Of a DNA stretch of 15,765 bases, positions 6,355-12,199 are shown piece after piece (within the stretch, counting starts at the first letter, position 1; every line of letters starts with the position of its first letter). This DNA comes from Acidimicrobiaceae bacterium (GTDB taxonomy: Bacteria > Actinomycetota > Acidimicrobiia > Acidimicrobiales > RAAP-2). The notes beneath the pieces were generated by a model. It was not told the origin of the DNA and made no database searches. It was given only the letters and a program-made list of their open reading frames with translations. The DNA is taken from NCBI GenBank assembly GCA_030838245.1, contig JAUTXB010000047.1, positions 1 through 15,765 on the forward strand. Direction: 5' to 3'. Made by a program: the position numbers and the translations under genes.

Positions 6355-7490
6355 GCGCCGAAGCGGTACAGGCTCATGGCATTCCCGGCGAGGATCGTCG
6401 TCCGCTCGTCTTCGGGCACGCCGGACATCGATGCCTTGACCGGCGACCACGCGTCGGGATAGTTGGAGTTGCCGTGCGGGTAATCGCTCGACCACATGAT
6501 GCGGTCGACACCGATGCGGTGTCGGTTGTCGATGCCGTACCCGTCGGTCACATAGGTGAAATAGGCGTGCTGGCGGACATAGTCGCTGGGAAACTTCCGG
6601 ATGTCGTACCGAAAGCGGTAGCGCAAATAGCCGTCGTCTATCTGCTCTTTGAAGTACGGCACCCAGCCGCAATCAACTTCGGCGAAGACGATCCGCAAGG
6701 CCGGGATGCGGTCGAACACACCGGAGACGATCATCTGGGTCAGCGGCTCGGCCGCGCCGGCGTAGCGGTGACTGCCCGTGCCTGCCGGAAAAGAGTTGGT
6801 GGTCGCTCCCACTACCGGCGCAGCCAGGCTCAGGGCCACGTGTACGTGCAGGGCCAGGTTGCGCTCGGCCAGGTGGGCAAACACGGTGTCGTCCTGGCGC
6901 TGAGGGGTGAGCGTCCCGCCGGGGAAGGCCCCGATCAGGAAACCGCCCGTGGAGGGCCGACCGCCAACCCGGTCGATCTCGGCCAGTGCCTGTTGGTGGC
7001 CCCGGTTGGGCAGGATGGGCAGAGCCCGGAACCGAGTGATGTCATGCTCCACGTACTCGTCCAGCCAATCGTTGTACCCCTGCACGAGGGCCAGGTGCAG
7101 TGTCGGATCGGTGGTGGCGAAGATAGCCATCGACAGCCGCGGGCTGGGGTACAGCACCTCGGCATCCACCCCGGCCCGATCGATCTCCTCGATACGAGCC
7201 GCCGGGTCCCAGCCACCGGGCCGGATGTCCTCGAAGCGGACCCACGCCCGTCGCAACGCCGGTTCTTGGCCGGCACAGGCGCTGAGCCCGATGGGGAGGG
7301 GGTCGCGCACACCCTCGAAGACCCAGCCGTCTCCCTTCTCGAAGTGGTCGAGGTGCGGCGCCCGATCACGAAGACCGGCGGGCATCCGGTCCGTCCACAG
7401 GTCCGGTGGCTCGTTGACATGACTATCGGCCGAGATCAGGTGGTACGTGCGTTCCGCCGGATGGACCGCAATTGACGTTGTGGCGACCAT
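6351..7490 (-). CDS. Amidohydrolase family 2 (ACMSD-like) metal-dependent hydrolase/decarboxylase
   Basis: This 379-aa TIM-barrel protein belongs to the Amidohydro_2 group, which includes 2-amino-3-carboxymuconate-semialdehyde decarboxylase and aromatic-acid decarboxylases. The N-terminal metal motif is in LISADSHVNEPPDLWTDRMP (Asp-x-His form). Further expected ligand regions are LALHVHVALS in the middle, FAEVDCGWVPYF and the late Asp in IMWSSDYPHGNSNYPD. Such proteins occur repeatedly in actinobacterial catabolic clusters and often lack an assigned substrate. The start is ATG 7490, which shares one base with the upstream stop (TGATG) and has GGGAGG about 7 nt ahead. GTG-type starts farther up would overlap the preceding gene by about 50 nt. 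The end overlaps the DapA-like gene by GTGA, so the three genes are one operon. Confidence 0.87.
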   Translation of the reverse strand: MVATTSIAVHPAERTYHLISADSHVNEPPDLWTDRMPAGLRDRAPHLDHFEKGDGWVFEGVRDPLPIGLSACAGQEPALRRAWVRFEDIRPGGWDPAARIEEIDRAGVDAEVLYPSPRLSMAIFATTDPTLHLALVQGYNDWLDEYVEHDITRFRALPILPNRGHQQALAEIDRVGGRPSTGGFLIGAFPGGTLTPQRQDDTVFAHLAERNLALHVHVALSLAAPVVGATTNSFPAGTGSHRYAGAAEPLTQMIVSGVFDRIPALRIVFAEVDCGWVPYFKEQIDDGYLRYRFRYDIRKFPSDYVRQHAYFTYVTDGYGIDNRHRIGVDRIMWSSDYPHGNSNYPDAWSPVKASMSGVPEDERTTILAGNAMSLYRFGA

Positions 7491-8119
7491 CACCCATCCT
7501 CCCGTCGGAGCGACCCGATCGGTCGCCAGTGGCTGATCCACGGGTCAACCACCACCTCACCAGGCGGTGGCCAGGACTCGGGGTGGTCGAACACATTTCG
7601 GTACGGGCCATGAGGAGCGATGCCCTCTTTGCCCCGGCCCGACCATGCCGCGGCAACGTCCGTCGGGCTGTTCGGGCTCTCGTAGAGCACGACGCCGCCG
7701 TACTGGTAAGTGGTGGCCGTCGGCACCTCGAAGAACCCTCCCTCGACCAGGGTGAGGGTGGCGACGGCGCCCGCATCGGCGCCCGCATGGGCGCAGACCG
7801 GTTCGCCAGCCAGGAAGTTCATGCTCGACCACACGACGACCAGGTCGTCGGTGATCCTGTTCTTGTCTCGCAACCCAGAAGAACGGGGCACGATCTGCGA
7901 GCGGGCGTCCTCGAGCGAGGTGAAGGCACACTCCCAGACGGCGAGAAAGCGGGCGTCGTAGGCACCGATCGCCTCGTAACGGTGCAGCGCCGAGAAAGCC
8001 GAGTTCTTGAAGGCATCGGGCCCGTGCACCTCCATGTACCAACGAGCCAGTGCCTCTTCGCCACCCTGACCAGGGTTGCTGAAGACCACGAACAGGCACG
8101 ACGGCCATTCGCCGTTCAC
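7490..8119 (-). CDS. EthD-like protein, apparent tandem alpha/beta-barrel
   Basis: This 209-aa soluble protein seems to hold two dimeric alpha/beta-barrel halves. The first is about residues 7-105 (CLFVVFSNPGQGGEEALARW, a HGPDAF loop, RFLAVWECAFTSLEDA). The second is about 117-205 (ATLTLVEGGFFEVPTA, VVLYESPNSP, ISHWRPIGSL). This layout and the WYMEVHGPDAF loop resemble EthD and related stress-responsive barrel proteins of catabolic clusters, which may carry or isomerise pathway intermediates; the biochemical role is unproven. The start is GTG with AGGAGG four nt upstream. It is the first gene of the minus-strand operon with the amidohydrolase and DapA-like genes. Confidence 0.72.
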   Translation of the reverse strand: MNGEWPSCLFVVFSNPGQGGEEALARWYMEVHGPDAFKNSAFSALHRYEAIGAYDARFLAVWECAFTSLEDARSQIVPRSSGLRDKNRITDDLVVVWSSMNFLAGEPVCAHAGADAGAVATLTLVEGGFFEVPTATTYQYGGVVLYESPNSPTDVAAAWSGRGKEGIAPHGPYRNVFDHPESWPPPGEVVVDPWISHWRPIGSLRREDG

Positions 8120-8135
8120 CTATCCTCCTGTTGAG

Positions 8136-8165
8136 TGCTCTCCGGTTGGTTGCTCTCCCGTTGGT
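8136..8165. repeat. Two adjacent 15-bp direct repeats in the operon leader
   Basis: TGCTCTCCGGTTGGT (8136-8150) is followed directly by TGCTCTCCCGTTGGT (8151-8165), with one mismatch. On the transcribed minus strand they read ACCAAC-G/C-GGAGAGCA twice, starting 16 nt upstream of the GTG at 8119. They could be a regulatory protein site, an extra purine-rich ribosome-standby region, or a slippage duplication. Confidence 0.75.
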
Positions 8166-8204
8166 TGGTCACCGTGCCCCTCCCCCCTGACTCGATCTCA
8201 ATGG

Positions 8205-8218
8205 TAGAACCTGCTCCA
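8205..8218. promoter_or_regulatory. Possible TetR-family operator (KstR-like half-matching dyad)
   Basis: TAGAACCTGCTCCA fits the published KstR-type layout TnnAACnnGTTnnA except for one base (C at 8214). It lies about 90 bp upstream of the EthD-like gene and next to the kinase promoter box at 8222. KstR-type regulators control steroid catabolism in actinomycetes. A single imperfect site is weak evidence, so this is only a candidate. Confidence 0.22.
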
Positions 8219-8221
8219 GCC

Positions 8222-8254
8222 CTTCATGTGATTGTCAGGAACCATCGGTAGGTT
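8222..8254 (+). promoter_or_regulatory. Promoter of the histidine kinase gene with shared 18-bp activator box
   Basis: CTTCATGTGATTGTCAGG (8222-8239) covers the place of a -35. TAGGTT (8249-8254) is a TANNNT-type -10, and a GTG starts at 8261, seven nt after the hexamer. The same box with two changes stands at 9709-9726 with identical spacing to its -10 and start codon. This fits an OmpR/PhoB-type response regulator activating a promoter that lacks a good -35. Confidence 0.6.
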
Positions 8255-8260
8255 GTCCCG

Positions 8261-8290
8261 GTGGCCAACGAACGCAAGGCGCCAGCGTGA
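8261..8290 (+). CDS. Nine-codon leader ORF coupled to the histidine kinase
   Basis: GTG at 8261 opens a short frame reading VANERKAPA and ends in a TGA (8288-8290) that overlaps the GTG of the kinase as GTGA. The predicted transcription start coincides with this GTG, so the message would begin leaderless with this peptide. Ribosomes could then pass to the kinase by coupling. There is an in-frame stop (TAG, 8249-8251) just upstream, so it is not the tail of a longer gene. It could simply be chance. Confidence 0.35.
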   Translation: MANERKAPA

Positions 8291-9633
8291 GGACCCAGGG
8301 ATCGCGCCGGCTCCATGCCGCCCGGGTTGCGGCCATGGCCACCGTCATCGTCATGGCCGGCTACCTCGTCGCCGTGGTCGTGCTCAACGTGTTCGTCGTT
8401 CACCGGCTCACGAGCCAGGCCGACAGTCACCTCACCGATCGCCTCAAAGACGCGCAGCGAGACATTTTGAGCGTTCCCAAGTCGGGAGCGCCGACGGTGC
8501 ACCGCGACCGCGATGTCGACGATGCACCGGCCTTCGTGTGGCTCGTCTCACCGGCCGGAGCCGTCACCACCTTGACAGCCGGTGCCCCGTCGCTGCCCCA
8601 CCGTCAGTGGAGCGGCGGCCCCGTCACACTTCCCGCCGGGGGAACGTCTTTCCGGTTCGAGACGGTCAAGACGGCCTCGGGTTGGCTGGTGGCCGGCGAG
8701 AGCATCGGGCAGATCCAGCGGGTGCAGAGCACGCTCTTGCTCTTCGAGACCATTCTCGGCGCCGCAGTCCTGGTCGTGGTGTTCGGTGGCTCATTGGTCA
8801 TCGGACTGCGAGCCTCGGCGCCACTCGAGCTGGTGCGCCAACGCCAGGCTGAGTTCACCGCCGACGCCTCGCACGAGCTGCGGACACCCCTGAGCGTGAT
8901 CGAAGCCGAGGTGGACCTGGCCTTGAGCCGTCCCCGCACGGCCGACGCCTACCGGGACGTCCTCCATCGCGTCGCCGGTGAAGGCCAACGGCTTCGGAGC
9001 ATCGTCGACGACCTCTTGTGGTTGGCCCGTGTCGACCATGAGCACCCGCGGGTGGCCGACGGGGACGGCGTAGATGTGGCCGGGACCGCCGAGACCTGCG
9101 TCGATCGGTTCCAGGCGGTTGCCGCGGCCCGTGCGGTCACGCTCAGGTTCCATCACGAAGGCAAAGATCCCGCCCTCTTGCACGCCAGCCCGGCGTGGAT
9201 CGACCGCCTCATCGGGGTGCTGGTCGACAACGCCTGTCGCTATGCCGGTCGGGGCGGTGTGGTCGAGGTGGGTGTTCGGACATCGGGAGCCCGGATCGTC
9301 CTCGACGTAGACGACTCGGGACCGGGGATCGGGCCCGAAGACCGGGAATTGGTCTTCGACCGTTTCCATCGTGGCGTCGATACTCCGGGCGGAACGGGCC
9401 TGGGCCTGGCCATCGCCGACTCCGTCGTGCGGGCCACCGAGGGCACCTGGTCGATCCGGACCGCCCCGCTCGGGGGGGCGAGAATGGAGGTGTCGTGGCG
9501 AAAGGGAGCAGGGCAACGGGGAAGCGGCCCACGACCGAGACGGTACCTTCGAGGCCGAAGGCCCCCAACCGAGGCAGCGCCCACCGAAGCCGCCGATCAG
9601 CCGGCCGAGCAGCATCCGGTCGCGCCGACCTGA
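8287..9633 (+). CDS. Membrane sensor histidine kinase without an adjacent response regulator
   Basis: This is a 448-aa two-component sensor. Membrane segment 1 is about residues 13-38, the extracytoplasmic sensor loop about 39-150 and membrane segment 2 about 151-173. A HAMP domain is very short or absent. The H-box ASHELRTPL has phospho-accepting His196. Then come the N-box LVDNACRYA (Asn315), G1 DDSGPGIG and G2 GGTGLGLAI of the ATPase domain. The usual end is near EVSWRKG (about 407). About 40 further residues are Pro/Arg/Glu-rich, with low third-position GC at first. Start GTG 8287 overlaps the leader ORF stop. No response regulator lies on either side: the left neighbour is divergent and the right is the electron-transfer operon, which carries the same promoter box. 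I infer it controls that operon and itself through an unlinked regulator. Confidence 0.88.
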   Translation: MRTQGSRRLHAARVAAMATVIVMAGYLVAVVVLNVFVVHRLTSQADSHLTDRLKDAQRDILSVPKSGAPTVHRDRDVDDAPAFVWLVSPAGAVTTLTAGAPSLPHRQWSGGPVTLPAGGTSFRFETVKTASGWLVAGESIGQIQRVQSTLLLFETILGAAVLVVVFGGSLVIGLRASAPLELVRQRQAEFTADASHELRTPLSVIEAEVDLALSRPRTADAYRDVLHRVAGEGQRLRSIVDDLLWLARVDHEHPRVADGDGVDVAGTAETCVDRFQAVAAARAVTLRFHHEGKDPALLHASPAWIDRLIGVLVDNACRYAGRGGVVEVGVRTSGARIVLDVDDSGPGIGPEDRELVFDRFHRGVDTPGGTGLGLAIADSVVRATEGTWSIRTAPLGGARMEVSWRKGAGQRGSGPRPRRYLRGRRPPTEAAPTEAADQPAEQHPVAPT

Positions 9634-9692
9634 TCTTGTTCGTGACCAGGCGCCTTAGTGGCCTTCTTACTGGCCTCGTGCCGCATTCTTAA
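9495..9692 (+). CDS. Possible small basic ORF overlapping the kinase 3' end
   Basis: In another frame, GTG 9495 follows GGAGG (9486-9490) by four nt and opens a 65-aa frame starting MAKGSRATGKRPTTETVPS. For its first 25 codons third-position GC is clearly better than in the kinase frame. The product would be very basic, with a hydrophobic end (LILFVTRRLSGLLTGLV). Either this is a real small gene, or the kinase originally ended in this frame and one of the two readings is a frameshift artefact. I recognise no family. Confidence 0.3.
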   Translation: MAKGSRATGKRPTTETVPSRPKAPNRGSAHRSRRSAGRAASGRADLILFVTRRLSGLLTGLVPHS

Positions 9693-9708
9693 CTGATTCT
9701 CATCTTCG

Positions 9709-9741
9709 CTTCATGTGATCGTAAGGCTGGCTCCGTACCGT
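9709..9741 (+). promoter_or_regulatory. Promoter of the electron-transfer operon with shared 18-bp box
   Basis: CTTCATGTGATCGTAAGG (9709-9726) matches the kinase box in 16 of 18 bases. The -10 candidate TACCGT (9736-9741) begins 27 nt from the box start and the ATG lies 12 nt after its first base, exactly as at 8222-8261. An extra TCAT 11 bp upstream (9700-9703 versus 9711-9714) gives the 11-bp direct-repeat spacing usual for OmpR/PhoB-family sites. The GGAGG before the ATG is only one nt away, too close to act as SD, which supports a leaderless start. Confidence 0.6.
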
Positions 9742-9747
9742 GGAGGC

Positions 9748-10095
9748 ATGGCACCGACCAGGCACCAGCACGAATCCGGGAGCAATCGAGCGGCACGGGG
9801 TCGCCGCGATGACTCGCTGCGCCGGGTCCGCTCGCTCACCAAGGGCGTCGCCGTTGGCGTCGTAGCTGCCGTGGGCGCGTTGGGCCTCTATGTCGCCAAC
9901 GCGTTGCCCGGCCACAGCGCCACCCCGGCCAGCCAGACCACCGCCACCACGGCTCCTCCGGCGACCACAACTCCGACAACCGCGCCGTCATCAGGTTCAT
10001 CGGCCCCCGCCACGACTAGCCCGACGGTCACGGCTCCGCCCAGCCCGCCCGTCACGACGCCACGCCCGGTACACGTCACCACCGGAGCCAGTTGA
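9748..10095 (+). CDS. Small single-span membrane protein with Thr/Pro/Ser tail ending in TTGAS
   Basis: This is a 115-aa protein. The N-terminus is basic and cytoplasmic (about residues 1-32), with one membrane helix (about 33-53, GVAVGVVAAVGALGLYVANA). A long disordered Thr/Pro/Ser/Ala tail follows and ends in VHVTTGAS. The N-terminal plan matches actinobacterial FMN-binding proteins found beside ApbE, but the FMN-binding domain itself is missing. The last residues resemble the [ST]GA[ST] core of ApbE flavinylation sites, though the usual Asp three residues before that core is a His. It may be a flavin tether or a truncated relative. It starts at ATG 9748 (leaderless prediction) and overlaps the ApbE start by TTGA. 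First gene of the operon. Confidence 0.65.
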   Translation: MAPTRHQHESGSNRAARGRRDDSLRRVRSLTKGVAVGVVAAVGALGLYVANALPGHSATPASQTTATTAPPATTTPTTAPSSGSSAPATTSPTVTAPPSPPVTTPRPVHVTTGAS

Positions 10096-11060
10096 CAGCG
10101 GTGGGCGGGCCCCAGACGATCGACCGCGAGGTCTCCTATCGGATCCGAGCTCTTGGCACCAGGGCGGAGCTGGTGGTCACCGACCCGGGCGTCCTGGTGG
10201 CCGCAGCGGCCATGCTCCGCTCCGAGCTCGACCTGATCGACCGCGTGGCCAGCAGGTTCCGGGCCGATTCGGAGATCTCGCGCCTCCAGCGCGCCGACGG
10301 GGAGTGGACCGTTGTCAGCCCCCACCTTTTCGAGGTCCTCGTCGTCGCTGTGCGGGTGGCCGAAGCGACCGACGGAGCAGTGGACCCAACCGTCGGTGGT
10401 GCCCTGTCCCTCCTCGGGTATGACCGTGACTTCTCCGAGATCGCCAACGGCGTGGACGGCGGCCTGCCCGCCAGTCGTCCCGTCCCGGGCTGGAAGAGCA
10501 TCGAGATCGACACGTCGACGCGCCGCGTGCGAGTGCCGGCAGGAGCGCACATCGATCTCGGGGCCACAGCCAAGGCATGGGTGGCAGATCGCGTCGCCGG
10601 ACAGGTCCACGGCCGCTACGGCTGTGGCGCGCTCGTTTCCCTGGGTGGCGACGTCGCCGTCGCCGGGCCGGCACCATTGGGCGGCTTCCGGATCGGCCTG
10701 GGCGACATCTCGGGCGGCGTGCCAACGGGCGGGGCCGTGGCCATCGGTGCGGGAGGGCTGGCCACGTCGGGGACCGCCGTTCGACAGTGGCGCTTGGGTG
10801 GACACCTCGTACACCACATCCTCGATCCCTCGACGGGTCAACCGGTCGAGCCCATCTGGCGCACCGTCTCGGTGGCCGCGGCGACCTGTGTCGATGCCAA
10901 CGCCGCATCCACTGCGGCCATGGTCAAGGGGCGCCACGCCATCGCCTGGCTCACGTCGCGAGGGCTTCCGTCCCGGCTGGTGGCCTCGGACGGGATCGTG
11001 ACATGCGTCGCCGGTTGGCCGGACGACGCGGTCCACTTCACCGGGGTGCAGACGGGATGA
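10092..11060 (+). CDS. apbE: ApbE-type FAD:protein FMN transferase
   Basis: This 322-aa enzyme covalently attaches FMN from FAD to a Thr or Ser of target proteins, using Mg2+. Family motifs are SRFRADSEISRLQ (about residues 54-66), DGAVDPTVGGALSLLGYD (94-111), IDLGATAKAWVADRV (154-168), HHILDPSTGQPVEP (241-254) and DANAASTAAMVKG (268-280). Length is normal for the domain. There is no signal peptide or lipobox, so as read it is cytoplasmic, whereas most ApbE proteins act outside; actinobacterial members often lack a signal. The start TTG 10092 overlaps the previous stop (TTGA); GTG 10101 is the alternative. Its stop overlaps the next ATG. Its presence implies a flavinylated partner, and the neighbouring 115-aa protein is the best local candidate. 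Confidence 0.88.
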   Translation: MTAVGGPQTIDREVSYRIRALGTRAELVVTDPGVLVAAAAMLRSELDLIDRVASRFRADSEISRLQRADGEWTVVSPHLFEVLVVAVRVAEATDGAVDPTVGGALSLLGYDRDFSEIANGVDGGLPASRPVPGWKSIEIDTSTRRVRVPAGAHIDLGATAKAWVADRVAGQVHGRYGCGALVSLGGDVAVAGPAPLGGFRIGLGDISGGVPTGGAVAIGAGGLATSGTAVRQWRLGGHLVHHILDPSTGQPVEPIWRTVSVAAATCVDANAASTAAMVKGRHAIAWLTSRGLPSRLVASDGIVTCVAGWPDDAVHFTGVQTG

Positions 11061-12199
11061 TTTCGCCGACCCTGGTAGCAGTCGGTCACGGCTACACCTC
11101 CCTGTGGTACCTGACCCGGGCCACTGGGCTGGTCTCGCTCGTCCTGCTCTCGGCCACCGTCGTGCTCGGCATCGTCGCTTCGGTGGGGTGGACAACCGAA
11201 CGCTGGCCGCGGTTCCTATCCCAAACGATGCATCGCAACCTCTCCCTGTTCTGCATCGTCCTCATCGCTGTGCACGTCGTCACCACCGTGGCCGACGGTT
11301 ACGTGCCCATCGGGTTCCTCGACGCGGTGATCCCGTTCCGCACCGCCTACCGGCCGCTCTGGGTGGGCTTCGGCGCGGTGGCCCTCGACCTGCTGCTTGC
11401 GGTGGCCATCACCAGTGCCTTCCGGAAACGGATCGGTGTCCGGGCCTGGCGGGGGGTCCACTGGCTTGCCTATCTGTGCTGGCCCATCGCCCTGCTCCAC
11501 GGTCTCGGTTCGGGAAGCGACACCCGGCTGTCCGTGTCCCTGGTGGTCACCGTCGTCTGTGTCGTTGCCGTCGTCGTCGCCATCGCCTGGCGCTTGGTGA
11601 CCGGTCGCACCTTCTCGCCGACCAGACGACTTATCGCCGCAACCATCGGGGTCCTGAGCCTCATCGCCATCGGGATCGTCGCTGTCCTCGGGCCGCTCCG
11701 TCCCGGATGGTCACATCGAGCGGGTACCTCGCCGGCCCTGCTCGCCCAGCTGAACGCCAGCTTTGCGCCGACTTCCTCGTCGAGTGCAGCCGCAACCGGG
11801 TCGACGACGACGCCCGGATCGACCCAGTCGACGACGGCTCCACCGTCGACGGGCGCCCTCCCCGCTCCGCCCTTCACCAGCGCCATTCAGGGAACGTTCC
11901 AGACCTCGGCCCCCAACCGAGACGGCCAGGTCGCGGTGGTCCTGACCATGACCCGGTCGGGTTCGACAGCCCCTTTGGTGGTCAAGCTCATCGGCACCGC
12001 GGTCAACGGGGGCGTCGCCATGTCGTCGAGCCAGGTCACCTGGGGGCAAGACACCGGATCGGTCACCGCCCTGCAGGGGTCGACCATCGGCGCGACCGTC
12101 AGCGGGCCAACCGGGTCGATGAAGCTCACTATGCAGTTGAACCTGAACCAGTCCAACGGGACGGTGAACGGCACCCTCTCGGGATCGACGACGAAATGA
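11057..12199 (+). CDS. Ferric-reductase-like heme membrane protein with extracytoplasmic C-terminal domain
   Basis: This 380-aa protein has about six membrane helices in residues 15-212. The predicted heme ligands are two His pairs spaced 14 and 13 residues: His59 and His73 (MHRNLSLFCIVLIAVH), and His135 and His148 (VHWLAYLCWPIALLH). This matches the bis-heme core of the ferric reductase/NOX-like transmembrane superfamily. Unlike full ferric reductases there is no FAD/NADPH module. Instead a Ser/Thr/Pro linker (about 235-275) leads to a beta-rich C-terminal domain of unknown role, predicted outside. It probably carries electrons across the membrane, fed by the NuoF-like protein and ferredoxin. 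It starts with ATGA overlap on the ApbE gene and ends with ATGA overlap. Confidence 0.78.
   Translation: MISPTLVAVGHGYTSLWYLTRATGLVSLVLLSATVVLGIVASVGWTTERWPRFLSQTMHRNLSLFCIVLIAVHVVTTVADGYVPIGFLDAVIPFRTAYRPLWVGFGAVALDLLLAVAITSAFRKRIGVRAWRGVHWLAYLCWPIALLHGLGSGSDTRLSVSLVVTVVCVVAVVVAIAWRLVTGRTFSPTRRLIAATIGVLSLIAIGIVAVLGPLRPGWSHRAGTSPALLAQLNASFAPTSSSSAAATGSTTTPGSTQSTTAPPSTGALPAPPFTSAIQGTFQTSAPNRDGQVAVVLTMTRSGSTAPLVVKLIGTAVNGGVAMSSSQVTWGQDTGSVTALQGSTIGATVSGPTGSMKLTMQLNLNQSNGTVNGTLSGSTTK

Noticed and set aside
5365..6672. Longer DapA-like protein starting about 100 codons upstream
   Set aside because: The added part is the antisense-free shadow of the amidohydrolase C-terminus in another frame, with Arg/His/Pro-rich sequence; GTG 6354 gives a normal-length DapA protein.
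6474..7475. Plus-strand open frame of 333 codons
   Set aside because: It is the antisense of the amidohydrolase gene, which has clear motifs, an SD and operon overlaps; the plus-strand product has no recognisable domain.
9655..9676. Two copies of TTASTGGCCT twelve bp apart after the kinase gene
   Set aside because: They are short, partly explained by base composition, and form no convincing hairpin or T-run, so I do not call a terminator or regulatory repeat.
12094..12108. IGAT near the end of the ferric-reductase-like protein as a flavinylation site
   Set aside because: The position before GAT is Ile instead of Ser or Thr and the upstream Asp is missing, so it fits the ApbE target motif worse than the TTGAS tail of the small protein.
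11104..12195. N-terminal extension of the NuoF-like frame by 364 codons
   Set aside because: The extension is an Arg/His/Pro-rich shadow of the ferric-reductase-like gene; the true start is ATG 12196, which overlaps the preceding stop.
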